DNA of 64,000 bases from Acidovorax sp. FJL06 (GTDB lineage: Bacteria > Pseudomonadota > Gammaproteobacteria > Burkholderiales > Burkholderiaceae_C), in the NCBI RefSeq assembly GCF_003852545.1, contig NZ_QAJR01000018.1:83724-147723 (forward strand), given 5' to 3'. Within the stretch, counting starts at the first letter, position 1; each line of letters begins with the position of its first letter. The notes beneath the pieces were generated by a model, which was not told the DNA's origin, made no database searches, and worked only from the letters and a program-made list of their open reading frames with translations. Positions 1-7,114 of this stretch are shown here, in pieces. Made by a program: the position numbers and the translations under genes.

Positions 1-337
1 TGCCGACGTGCTGCGCCGTGCTGAGGTGTTCGTGGAGTACGCGCCCCAGACGCGCATCGAAGGCGACATCCAGCAGCTGCCCGCCGACTTTGCGGTGACC
101 GAGCTGTGGGAGGTGCTGACCGGCCAGCGCGCCGGCCGCAGCGGCGATGCGGCAGTCACCGTCTTCGACTCCGTGGGCTTTGCGCTGGAGGACTTTTCTG
201 CGCTGCGCTTCCTGCGCGATGCGGCCACCGCGCTGGGCATGGGCCAGCCGATGGAGCTCATTCCCGCGCTGCCCGACCCGAAGAACCTGTTCGGGGTGCT
301 GCGTACACGCAACCCGCTGCTGCGCGCGGCGGCCTGA
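1..337 (+). CDS. Ornithine cyclodeaminase, C-terminal part (5' end outside window)
   Basis: The frame is open from base 2, so the gene begins before the window; about 111 C-terminal residues are present. The stretch with VEYAPQTRIEGDIQQL followed by VTELWEVLTGQ.AGR and VFDSVGFALEDFSALR is typical of the C-terminal half of ornithine cyclodeaminase / mu-crystallin family enzymes. These convert L-ornithine to L-proline and ammonia with NAD. The asp/phe-rich segment TVFDSVGFALEDF belongs to the catalytic/NAD-binding region of the family. The N-terminal substrate-binding residues lie outside, so function rests on the C-terminal half only. No terminator is obvious in the 24 bases before the convergent nitroreductase gene. 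Confidence 0.85.
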   Translation, partial: ADVLRRAEVFVEYAPQTRIEGDIQQLPADFAVTELWEVLTGQRAGRSGDAAVTVFDSVGFALEDFSALRFLRDAATALGMGQPMELIPALPDPKNLFGVLRTRNPLLRAAA

Positions 338-361
338 TCGGCCTGATCCCGGGTGGGTGGG

Positions 362-1069
362 TCAATCCCGCCACACCACGCTGGCCGCCGGGTCGGCGCG
401 CGTGGTGCGGAAATGGTTGGCCGGGTGGTCTGGGTCCGCCATCCCAAACGAGATGCCGCAAACGATGCTGCGGTCTGCGCCAATGCCCAGCACCTCGCGC
501 AGCACGCCGGGGTAGGACGCGAGCGCGGCCTGTGCAATGGAGCCCAGGCCCAGGCTGTGCGCGGCGAGCATGAAGTTGCCCACATAGGCGCCGCAGTCCA
601 CCGCGCCATACACGCCCAGCGCCTCGTCGCTGGTGACGATGGCCACATGGGGCGCGCCAAACATCGTGAAGTTCTGCGCCGCCTGGCGCGCCGAGGCCTC
701 GCGGTCACCCTTGGCGATGCCCAGGGCCTCGTACAGGCCCCAGCCGCATTCGCGCCGCCGCTCCTGGTACACGCCGCGGTACTCGCGCGGCCAGGGTAGG
801 TCGGGGGTGGTGGGGGCGGTGGGGGCTGCTGCGGCAAACGCGGCACGCAGGCGCTCCAGCGTGCCGCCGCTGGCGATGTGCACTTGCCAGGGCTGCGCGT
901 TGCACCACGAGGCCGTGCGCTGCGCGGTGGCCAGCACCTGTTCGATGGTGGCGCGGGGCAGGGGCGTGGGCCGAAACGCGCGGCAGCTGTAGCGGGTGTG
1001 GAGCAGCGTGGAGAGGGTGTCGAAAGCCTGCGCGCTGGCAGGGGCTTCGGAGCGGGCGGCGGAGGTCAT
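362..1069 (-). CDS. Nitroreductase family flavoprotein
   Basis: A 235-residue protein of the FMN-dependent nitroreductase fold, which reduces nitro compounds, quinones or related substrates with NAD(P)H. Seen: the N-terminal LHTRYSCRAF motif that binds the FMN phosphate, the TASWCNAQPWQV segment following it, and the glycine-rich SLGLGSIAQAAL with a C-terminal GISFGMADPDHPANHFRT that closes the flavin site. The frame is open much further upstream, but the start at 1069 (MTSAARSE) gives the usual family length and avoids running into the PHA gene. It is the last gene of a minus-strand operon after the aminopeptidase and PHA-system genes, 16 bases behind the latter. The true substrate cannot be read from sequence. 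Confidence 0.85.
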   Translation of the reverse strand: MTSAARSEAPASAQAFDTLSTLLHTRYSCRAFRPTPLPRATIEQVLATAQRTASWCNAQPWQVHIASGGTLERLRAAFAAAAPTAPTTPDLPWPREYRGVYQERRRECGWGLYEALGIAKGDREASARQAAQNFTMFGAPHVAIVTSDEALGVYGAVDCGAYVGNFMLAAHSLGLGSIAQAALASYPGVLREVLGIGADRSIVCGISFGMADPDHPANHFRTTRADPAASVVWRD

Positions 1070-1085
1070 GGGGCGGCCTGAAGGG

Positions 1086-1487
1086 TCAGGTTTTTTTGGC
1101 CTTGGCCGCTGCTGGTTTGGCGGCCGTTTTGGCGGCAGCCTTGGCGTCCGCCGCGGGGTGCTTTTTATCGGCAGCCGTTTTCTTGCCCGCCGGGTGGGGG
1201 GCGTTGAGCAGGGCATCGAGCTGTTCGCTGATCTCGGCCTCGATGCGGTCCTTGAAGGCGCCCAGCAAAAAGCCCAGCTGGGCCTTCATCTCGAACTGGT
1301 GCGCATCCACCAGCAGCGTGCCCTTGACGCCCGTGCGGGTGAAGGTCAGCAGGTCCTCCGTCTCGCCCTCTTCGTAGACGCATTCCATGTCGAACTTTTC
1401 CTCGGCCTTCTCGGCCCAGGTGAACGCCACCTTGCGGGCTTCCTTGAAGCCCAGGTGGTGGTCGCGGTGGATGTGGATGTCAGGCAT
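1086..1487 (-). CDS. Polyhydroxyalkanoic acid system family protein
   Basis: A 133-residue protein beginning MPDIHIHRDHHLGFKEAR. This opening, the central LLTFTRTGVKGTL, and the FEMKAQLGFLLGAFKDRIEAEI segment are the hallmark of the small 'polyhydroxyalkanoic acid system' family, members of which are associated with PHA storage granules in betaproteobacteria. The last 35 residues are a lysine/alanine-rich tail (KKTAADKK.. AKAAAKTAAKPAAAKAKKT) that resembles histone H1-like or phasin-associated basic tails and could bind nucleic acid or the granule surface; that role is inference. The start at 1487 has a good purine-rich stretch (AAGGAGAC) before it. It sits between the aminopeptidase and nitroreductase genes in one operon. 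Confidence 0.8.
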   Translation of the reverse strand: MPDIHIHRDHHLGFKEARKVAFTWAEKAEEKFDMECVYEEGETEDLLTFTRTGVKGTLLVDAHQFEMKAQLGFLLGAFKDRIEAEISEQLDALLNAPHPAGKKTAADKKHPAADAKAAAKTAAKPAAAKAKKT

Positions 1488-1498
1488 GGGGTGTCTCC

Positions 1499-2665
1499 TT
1501 AGGACGGTTCTTGTGGGGGCGGCGGCGGGGGCAGCCATGCGCGCAGGGCCTCATGGCGCGCGGGCAATGGCTGCTGCGTCAGTTGCCGCACGGCATCATA
1601 AAACCGGGGCCAGTCGCGGCCACTGTGCTCGAACAGCGCTTCAAACGCAGGCACCAGCTCGTCGTAGGCGGCCTGGGCTGCAAAGCTGGCGTTGTTGGCC
1701 TGGGCCACCCAGCGGTCATAGCCAGCCACCTGGGCCGTGGTGGCCCCGGGGGCTGCGCCGGCCGGGGCGTTCAGCCACCGCGCGCGCAGGGTGGCATAGC
1801 CCGCGCGAAAAGCCTGCATTGCTTCCAATTTCATAGCTGATAGCGCTTGCTCATCCAGCCCTGCAGCCTCTTTTTGTTCATAGATTTCTGCCAGCCTGGC
1901 ACGCGTGGCGCGCGTCAGCGCACGGAAGGCACTGCGCCGCGCCTCGCTGGTCGCAAAGGCGTCGCGCGCCTGGGGAGTGGATTGCTGGGCCAGCCACAGC
2001 GCGCTGCCGATGCGCTCCACGGCCGTGGCAAACGATTCGTTGAACAGCGTATCGCCCTGCGCATACACCACCTGGTGCGCCAGCTCATGGAACAGCAGGC
2101 GCACAAACTCGCCCTCGGGCCAGCCGATGAAGGTGGAGAGCAGCGGGTCTCCCCCCGCCCAGTTCATGTAGCCCAGCGTGGAGTAGGCGGGCACGCCATA
2201 GACCTCCACCTCCAGCCCCTGGGCCGCCAGCTGGTCGGCCTCGGCCTGCGCGTCGGCCTGCGTGAAATAGCCCCGGTAGCCGATGCAGCCCGTCACCGGT
2301 AAGCACCAGGTGTGCAGCGTGAGCGCATAGGGCGGCGCTGCCACCACGTTCCACACCGCGGCCGGTCGCTTCAGGTCGGCATAGCGTTTGTAGCTGGCGT
2401 TGTCGGGCAGGCCCAGCTCCGCCACAGCAAAGGCGCGCGCCTTTTGCGCCAGTTGCAGGCGCTCGCGCAGCGCGGGAGGGATGTCGAGGCGCGCGATCCA
2501 GCGGTCGATGGGTTCGGCCGCCTGCATGAGCTGCATGTGGCCGCGCACCGATTGCCAGTAATAGCCCAGTGCGCTGCCGGGGCCGGTGGTGCTGGCGCAG
2601 CCCGCCAGGGCCAGGCTGAACATCAATGGAGACAGGGCCCGCAGGCCGGGGAGAAGCTGGCGCAT
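1499..2665 (-). CDS. Predicted lipoprotein aminopeptidase (COG4324)
   Basis: A 388-residue predicted zinc aminopeptidase anchored as a lipoprotein: a hydrophobic signal peptide ends in a LALAGC lipobox with Cys23 as lipidation site. The metallopeptidase motif HELAHQ is at residues 193-198 and NESFAT, giving the third ligand glutamate, follows at 209-214. This arrangement and the GYRGYF motif near 129-134 identify the COG4324 'predicted aminopeptidase' family, whose physiological substrates are unknown. It is the first gene of a minus-strand operon. Residues about 269-278 are encoded by a copy of a short dispersed AGCGCTTG-type repeat (1832-1860), which seems to have been absorbed as in-frame coding sequence in a helical, non-catalytic part. 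Confidence 0.85.
   Translation of the reverse strand: MRQLLPGLRALSPLMFSLALAGCASTTGPGSALGYYWQSVRGHMQLMQAAEPIDRWIARLDIPPALRERLQLAQKARAFAVAELGLPDNASYKRYADLKRPAAVWNVVAAPPYALTLHTWCLPVTGCIGYRGYFTQADAQAEADQLAAQGLEVEVYGVPAYSTLGYMNWAGGDPLLSTFIGWPEGEFVRLLFHELAHQVVYAQGDTLFNESFATAVERIGSALWLAQQSTPQARDAFATSEARRSAFRALTRATRARLAEIYEQKEAAGLDEQALSAMKLEAMQAFRAGYATLRARWLNAPAGAAPGATTAQVAGYDRWVAQANNASFAAQAAYDELVPAFEALFEHSGRDWPRFYDAVRQLTQQPLPARHEALRAWLPPPPPPQEPS
1832..1860 (-). repeat. AGCGCTT-family dispersed repeat inside a coding sequence
   Basis: The stretch contains CATAGCTGATAGCGCTTGCT followed by CATCCA, matching the core of the palindromic repeat seen intact at 62785-62834 (AATAGCTGCCAGCGCTTG). Here it lies in frame inside the aminopeptidase gene and encodes part of a helical linker. 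The match is partial and was made by eye. Confidence 0.55.
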
Positions 2666-2747
2666 GCCGGCAGTTTATGGGCAGACCGTGCAAGGCGTGC
2701 GGAGGGTTGTCAGCTGGCTGGCTGCCGTGGTTTCTAGAATGCAGCGC

Positions 2748-3413
2748 ATGACCGCTGAAACTCCCCCCGAGCTGCCTGGCCTGCCTGCAGGCCTGTTTGC
2801 CGACGAGGCCGGCTGCCCGCGCTGCACTTGGTGCCAGGCCACGCCGCTGTACCGCCACTACCACGACCACGAATGGGGCTTTCCCGTGGCGGATGACCGG
2901 CGCTTGTTTGAGAAGCTGTGCCTGGAGGGTTTCCAGTCGGGCCTGAGCTGGCTCACCATCCTGAACAAGCGCGAGGGATTTCGCGCGGCGTTCGACCACT
3001 TCGACGCCGAGAAGGTCGCGGCCTATGGCGAGGCCGACATCGAGCGCCTGGTGCAGGATGCGGCCATCGTGCGCCACCGGGGCAAGATCGTTTCCACCAT
3101 CAACAACGCGCGCCGCGTGCTGGAGCTGCGCCGCGAGTTCGGCTCGCTGGCGCACTACGTGTGGCGTTACGAGCCCGCAGCCGCCGACCGGCCCGAGCGC
3201 CTCACCCGCGAGGTGGCGCGCACGCTGTCCACCTCGCCCGCGTCCACCGCCATGTCCAAGGACCTGAAAAAGCGCGGCTGGAGCTTTGTCGGGCCCACGA
3301 CGGTCTATGCCTTCATGCAGGCCATGGGGCTGGTGAATGACCACCTCGAAGGCTGCCATGCGCGCGCGCAGGCCTTGCAGGCGCGGGCCGCGTTCACGCC
3401 GCCGCTGGCCTAA
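2748..3413 (+). CDS. tag: DNA-3-methyladenine glycosylase I
   Basis: A 221-residue base-excision repair enzyme that removes 3-methyladenine from alkylated DNA. Seen: RCTWCQATPLYRHYHDHEWG with the zinc ligands Cys26 and His39 and the catalytic Glu42/Trp43 pair, then LFEKLCLEGFQSGLSWLTIL, the helix lining the base pocket, and the C-terminal HLEGCHAR that supplies the other two zinc ligands. Length is slightly above the ~187 residues of the E. coli protein because of an N-terminal extension. An alternative ATG three codons upstream (2739) is equally possible; neither has a clear ribosome binding site. It is convergent with the arsC-like gene, and the two stop codons overlap over 3410-3413. Confidence 0.93.
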   Translation: MTAETPPELPGLPAGLFADEAGCPRCTWCQATPLYRHYHDHEWGFPVADDRRLFEKLCLEGFQSGLSWLTILNKREGFRAAFDHFDAEKVAAYGEADIERLVQDAAIVRHRGKIVSTINNARRVLELRREFGSLAHYVWRYEPAAADRPERLTREVARTLSTSPASTAMSKDLKKRGWSFVGPTTVYAFMQAMGLVNDHLEGCHARAQALQARAAFTPPLA

Positions 3414-3763
3414 AGAATTTCCAGCACCCGCTCCATCGGCCGGCACACGCGCACGCCGCGCGGGGTGATGACGATGGGGCGTTGCAGCAGCTGCGGATGC
3501 GCTGCCACGGCGTCCAGTCGCTGCGCATCGGTCACGCCGGGGGCCTCCAGGCCGAGTTCAGCGCACAGCGTGTCCTTGCTGCGAAGGAAGTCGGTGGCGG
3601 GCTGACCGCTGTCGGCCACCAGGCGCGCTAGCGTGGCGCGGTCGGGCGGCGTTACCAGGTATTCGATGACCTCGGGTTCCAGGCCGCGCTCACGGAGCAA
3701 AGCGAGCGTGTTGCGCGAGGTGCTGCATTTCGGGTTGTGATAGATCGTGGCGATGGATTTCAT
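3410..3763 (-). CDS. ArsC-family arsenate reductase (glutaredoxin type), last gene of the phnF unit
   Basis: A 117-residue thioredoxin-fold protein. It begins with IYHNPKCSTSRNTLALL, the ArsC active-site loop with the catalytic Cys13. It also has the basic residues FLRSKDTL and RPIVITPRGVRVCRP, matching the three arginines that bind arsenate in glutaredoxin-linked ArsC. This favours true arsenate reductase over the Spx/YffB relatives, which lack part of this set. Its ATG overlaps the phnN stop by four bases (ATGA at 3760-3763), so it is probably translated with phnN. No arsR, arsB or acr3 is nearby, so arsenate reduction here is not tied to an ars operon. Whether it serves phosphonate metabolism is unknown. 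Confidence 0.8.
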   Translation of the reverse strand: MKSIATIYHNPKCSTSRNTLALLRERGLEPEVIEYLVTPPDRATLARLVADSGQPATDFLRSKDTLCAELGLEAPGVTDAQRLDAVAAHPQLLQRPIVITPRGVRVCRPMERVLEIL

Positions 3764-4383
3764 GGCAGGGGCGGGTGGAATGTGTGCGGGCGCAGGGCCG
3801 CCAGTGTGCCACTGGCACCGGGCCAGCCGGGCAGTTGCGACAGGGCCTGCAGCAGCGCGTGGCCTGCGTTGTCCAGCGTGCCATCGTTGTGCACCTCGAT
3901 GCTGGCCGTGCCCGGTGGCGCCTGGAACCGCAGCGCGCGCTGCACGCGCTGCACCACCTGCTCGGCGCTTTCCCGGCCGCGTGACAGCAGGCGCTGGCGC
4001 AGCACCTCGGGGCTGGCCGTGATGTGCACGGCCACCAGGGCCGGGTAGCGCGCGAGCGCCTCGGGCAGGTAGGCGCGGGAGCCGTTGACCAGCAGCCAGC
4101 GGCCCTGGGCCAGCGGCGCCAGCTCGCCATGGCGCACGCCATAGGCCAGGCCGTTGGCCTCCCAGTGCAGCGCAAAGGCATCGGCGGCGCGCAGCGCGGC
4201 GTGGGCGTCAGGTGTGGTGCTTTCATGCGCCTCGCCGCCGGGCACAGCCGGGCGGCTGATGGTGCGGCGCGCCCACTGCACGGGCAACCCGGCGGGCAGG
4301 TGCTGGCGCAGCCAGTCGAGCAGACTGTCCTTGCCAGCGCCCGAGGGGCCCATGAAGTACAGCAACTTCGCGGTGCTGCTCAT
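3760..4383 (-). CDS. phnN: Ribose 1,5-bisphosphate phosphokinase PhnN
   Basis: A 207-residue P-loop kinase that converts ribose 1,5-bisphosphate to PRPP, the last step in recycling the ribose carrier of the C-P lyase pathway. Seen: Walker A FMGPSGAGKDSLL at about residues 10-22, the QWARRTISRP segment shared with guanylate-kinase-like enzymes, and RLLSRGRES as the lid. Length is near the usual ~185-200. The start at 4383 overlaps the DUF1045 stop (ATGA, 4380-4383) and its own stop overlaps the arsC-like start, so three genes are translationally linked. Context (phnF upstream, phnG-M divergent) supports PhnN over guanylate kinase. Confidence 0.9.
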   Translation of the reverse strand: MSSTAKLLYFMGPSGAGKDSLLDWLRQHLPAGLPVQWARRTISRPAVPGGEAHESTTPDAHAALRAADAFALHWEANGLAYGVRHGELAPLAQGRWLLVNGSRAYLPEALARYPALVAVHITASPEVLRQRLLSRGRESAEQVVQRVQRALRFQAPPGTASIEVHNDGTLDNAGHALLQALSQLPGWPGASGTLAALRPHTFHPPLP

Positions 4384-5111
4384 GCGCCCAGCTCCAGGTG
4401 GTCGAGCAGCACGAAGTCGGCGCCCGGCGTGGGTTCGGCGAACAGGGCCAGACTGTTGAAGCGCAGCGGTGGCAGGTCGGCAAAGAACTGTTCGGCCGCA
4501 TCGAGCACCAGCGCCACGGTGTCCGCATCGGCACCCGCGAGCGGGCCGGTCAGCGACAGGTGAAAGCGGAACTCCTCCTGCACGAACGGATAGCCCCACT
4601 GCTGCAGCAGCTCGTCCTGCCGGGGCGTGAGCCCGGCGGCGCGCCGGCGGGCCAGTGCCTGTGCGGACAAGGGCGCGGCCAGGGGCTGCAGCTGGGTGGC
4701 GCAGGCAGCGGCCACGGCCTGGAGGTCGCTGTTCGCCGCGTGCCCGGCCATGGGCACCAGCGCGAGGAAGTCGTCGATGCGCTCGACCTGCATCGGCGGC
4801 ATGTCGAAGGGGTGCAGGCTGCCGGCCAGCGTCTGCACCGCATGCTGCAGCGTGAGCCAGTCCACGCCCGGGGCCAGCGCGAACGGGGCCTTGAGCGTGG
4901 CGTGCCAGCCATAGCGGCGCGGGGCCGCGGTCAGGCGTTCGAGGTCTTCCCGGGCCACGCCGTGGATGTCCAGCTGCTGCAGGGGCTGCAGCAGCGCGGC
5001 GCAGCGGCCCAGCCAGTGGCTGCCGGCCAGCCAGGCCAGGGTGCCGGGATGGGGCGCGAAATACACCGCGTAGCGGTGGGCCGCGGTGGGGGAGGGGGTG
5101 TCATTCGTCAT
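4380..5111 (-). CDS. DUF1045 / C-P lyase operon 2H phosphoesterase-like protein
   Basis: A 243-residue protein of the family found repeatedly in phosphonate operons and known only as DUF1045. Two H-x-T/S motifs are visible, WHATLKAPF near residue 69 and FHLSLTGPL near residue 190. These are the paired catalytic histidines of the 2H phosphoesterase superfamily, which opens 2',3'- or 1,2-cyclic phosphates. YAVYFAPHPGTLAWLAGSHWLGR is the typical N-terminus. It lies between phnF and phnN. The window has no phnP, the cyclic phosphodiesterase that must open 5-phosphoribosyl 1,2-cyclic phosphate before PhnN can act, so I infer this protein may fill that step. The start overlaps phnF by 11 bases. Confidence 0.85.
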   Translation of the reverse strand: MTNDTPSPTAAHRYAVYFAPHPGTLAWLAGSHWLGRCAALLQPLQQLDIHGVAREDLERLTAAPRRYGWHATLKAPFALAPGVDWLTLQHAVQTLAGSLHPFDMPPMQVERIDDFLALVPMAGHAANSDLQAVAAACATQLQPLAAPLSAQALARRRAAGLTPRQDELLQQWGYPFVQEEFRFHLSLTGPLAGADADTVALVLDAAEQFFADLPPLRFNSLALFAEPTPGADFVLLDHLELGA

Positions 5112-5868
5112 GGCTGATGGTGAGTTTGACGCGGTCGCCCGCGAACCAGGCGCGCGCCCATTCGATGGGCGTGCCGGCCAGGTCGACATTCAGGCTTTCC
5201 ACCAGCAGCACGGGGCGCGTGGCGGGCTGGCGCAGCTCGGCGGCCACGGCGGTATCGGGCAGCTCGGCGGTGATGCGGCTCTCGCGCCGGGTGTAGTCGG
5301 CCACGCCGCGCGAGCTGAAGCCCGCCGTGATGGAGCCGGTTTCGCGGACCACGGCGGCCAGGCCTTCGAAGCGGGGCAGGGGAAAGTAGCGCTCGCTCAC
5401 GTGCAGCGGCTGGCCCTCGGCCTGGCCGATCACGCGCAATTGCAGCAGCGGGCTGCGGGCCGGCACCTGCAGTGCCTTGGCCAGGGCGGCCGTGGCGCGC
5501 ACCGTCTGCGCCTGCAGCACCACCAGGCTGCCGCGCAGGCCGGCCTGGGCCAGGCCCTGCTGGTGGCGCACGCGCTTGCCCAGGGCCAGGTCCACCGCGA
5601 AGTCCTCCACGTAGGTGCCGCTGCCCTGGGTGATGCGCACCAGCCCCTGGCTGCACAGGCTGGCCAGCGAGCGGCGGATGGTGTGGCGGTTCACCCCGAA
5701 CTGCTCGGCCAAGGCATGTTCCGAGGGCAGGCGCTGGCCCGGGGGGTAGATGCCGCTGCCGATGGCCTCGGCCAGTTCGGCGGCAATGCGGGTCCAGAAG
5801 CTGTCGCGTGCCGGGCGTGCGGCAGGAGCGGGGTGGGCAAGAACTTGGGTGCTGGTGGTGGCTGTCAT
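5101..5868 (-). CDS. phnF: GntR/HutC-family phosphonate regulator PhnF
   Basis: A 255-residue repressor-type protein. The N-terminal winged helix (residues ~22-90) contains IYPPGQRLPSEHALAEQFGV and NRHTIRRSLASLCSQGLVR, typical of GntR recognition helices, followed by a UTRA effector domain with QPLHVSERYFPLPRF. It is divergent from phnG, and the 75-base gap holds a palindromic operator candidate (5913-5927). A second copy of that site before phnC suggests that PhnF controls both arms of the locus. It heads a unit with the DUF1045, phnN and arsC-like genes, implying autoregulation. Ligand is presumably a phosphonate or phosphate-related metabolite. Confidence 0.88.
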   Translation of the reverse strand: MTATTSTQVLAHPAPAARPARDSFWTRIAAELAEAIGSGIYPPGQRLPSEHALAEQFGVNRHTIRRSLASLCSQGLVRITQGSGTYVEDFAVDLALGKRVRHQQGLAQAGLRGSLVVLQAQTVRATAALAKALQVPARSPLLQLRVIGQAEGQPLHVSERYFPLPRFEGLAAVVRETGSITAGFSSRGVADYTRRESRITAELPDTAVAAELRQPATRPVLLVESLNVDLAGTPIEWARAWFAGDRVKLTISHDE

Positions 5869-5912
5869 GAAACCTACATGCGCGCTGTCTAAGCTGGCGC
5901 CAGTTGTTTAAT

Positions 5913-5927
5913 TTGTCTATACAACTT
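5913..5927. promoter_or_regulatory. Probable PhnF operator in the phnF/phnG gap
   Basis: TTGTCTATACAACTT: the first 12 bases form an inverted repeat TTGT-N4-ACAA with one mismatched pair inside. Thirteen of 15 bases match the sequence before phnC at 12354-12368. It lies 19 bases before the phnG ATG and 44 before the phnF ATG. It also overlaps a -10-like TATACA, a suitable place for a repressor. GntR/UTRA regulators are known to bind GTCTA-type palindromes. Confidence 0.65.
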
Positions 5928-5943
5928 CAAGAGTACCACCTCC

Positions 5944-6471
5944 ATGTTTCAAGCCTTTGACAACCCCGGCCCGGGCCGCCCGCAGGCGCGGGCGCACTGG
6001 ATGGCGCTGCTGGCCCGCGCGCCCATCGACATCCTGGAGCCTGCGCTGCACGGCCATGCCGCGCTGCCCGCCCGCTGGCTGCGTGCCCCCGAAACCGGGC
6101 TGATGATGGTGCAGGGCCGCGCCGGCGGCACCGGCGAGCGTTTCAACCTGGGCGAGGTCACGGTCACCCGCTGCGCACTGCGCGTGGATGCGGATGCCGC
6201 CGAGGGTGGTGAACCCACCGTGGGCGTGGCCTACGTGCTCGGCCGCTCGCACCGCCAGGTGCAGCTGGCGGCCCTGGCCGATGCGCTGCTGCAGGACCCT
6301 GCGCACCAGGCCGCGCTCGACGCCAGCCTGCTCGACCCCATCCGCCGCCACCTGGCCCAGGCGCAGTCCGAGCGCCAGGCCCGGGCGGCCAGCACGCGGG
6401 TGGACTTCTTCACGGTGGCCCGCGAGAGCGGCAGCATCAACGACGACGGCGGCGAGGAGGAGCAGGAATGA
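5944..6471 (+). CDS. phnG: C-P lyase subunit PhnG
   Basis: A 175-residue subunit of the PhnGHIJ core complex, which joins a phosphonate to the ribose of ATP and then breaks the carbon-phosphorus bond. Seen: RAHWMALLARAP near the start, PETGLMMVQGRAGGTGERFNLGE in the middle and VTRCALRV, all standard for PhnG, which with PhnI helps displace adenine from MgATP. The acidic tail (DDGGEEEQE) is an extension. It is the first gene of the rightward unit, directly downstream of the PhnF site; its stop overlaps the phnH start (ATGA, 6468-6471). Confidence 0.92.
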   Translation: MFQAFDNPGPGRPQARAHWMALLARAPIDILEPALHGHAALPARWLRAPETGLMMVQGRAGGTGERFNLGEVTVTRCALRVDADAAEGGEPTVGVAYVLGRSHRQVQLAALADALLQDPAHQAALDASLLDPIRRHLAQAQSERQARAASTRVDFFTVARESGSINDDGGEEEQE

Positions 6472-7109
6472 GCACCACCCCGACGACCTCCCTGTCCGCA
6501 CTGGGTGCGGGCTTTTCCAACGAGGCCCTGGGCAGCCAGGCTGTGTTCCGCGCGGTGCTCAAGGCGCTGTCCCAGCCTGGCGACCCGGTGGCGCTGGAGC
6601 ACGATGCCGAGGTGCCTGCCACCGGGCACGCCGCATCGGCCGCCGTGCTGCTGGCCCTGCTCGACAGCGAATGCACGCTGTGGCTCTCGCCCACGCTCGC
6701 TGCCAGCCAGGCTGGCACCTGGCTGCGCTTTCACACCGGCTGCGTGCTGGTGGACGCCCCCGGGCAGGCCCGTTTTGCCTGGGTGGCTGCGGGCGATGCG
6801 ATGCCCCCGCTGGCCAGCCTGCAGCGCGGCAGCGACGAGTACCCCGACCAGTCCGCCACCTGCGTGGTCGATGTGGCCGTGATGGCACCGGCTGCCGATG
6901 GCGCAGATGCCTGGCGCCTCACCGGCCCCGGCATTCGCACTGCGCAGCACCTGCACGTGGTGGGTCTGCCGGGCGACTTCGCCGCGCAGTGGGCCGACAA
7001 CCACGGCGCGTTCCCGCGTGGGGTGGACGTGGTGCTGGCCACGGCCACGCACATCGCCGGCCTGCCGCGCACCACCCGCATCGAATCACCATCCACTGTG
7101 GAGGCCTGA
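6468..7109 (+). CDS. phnH: C-P lyase subunit PhnH
   Basis: A 213-residue structural subunit of the C-P lyase core complex, needed for phosphonate breakdown though without known catalytic residues. The opening LGAGFSNEALGSQAVFRAVLKALSQPG is the family signature (F..E...SQ..FR..L.A.S.PG). LLDSECTLWLSP and LTGPGIRTAQHLHVVGLP complete the fold. It is coupled by overlap to phnG upstream and lies five bases before phnI. Length is close to the usual ~195 residues. Confidence 0.92.
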   Translation: MSTTPTTSLSALGAGFSNEALGSQAVFRAVLKALSQPGDPVALEHDAEVPATGHAASAAVLLALLDSECTLWLSPTLAASQAGTWLRFHTGCVLVDAPGQARFAWVAAGDAMPPLASLQRGSDEYPDQSATCVVDVAVMAPAADGADAWRLTGPGIRTAQHLHVVGLPGDFAAQWADNHGAFPRGVDVVLATATHIAGLPRTTRIESPSTVEA

Positions 7110-7114
7110 GCCGC

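Noticed and set aside
3410-3763. Spx/YffB rather than ArsC
   Set aside because: The CSTSRNT loop together with the three downstream basic positions favours ArsC, though assay is needed.
6188-7114. Upstream extension of phnI through phnG and phnH
   Set aside because: The extra sequence is an alternative frame of phnG/phnH; PhnI family members start at the MYVAVKGG at 7115.
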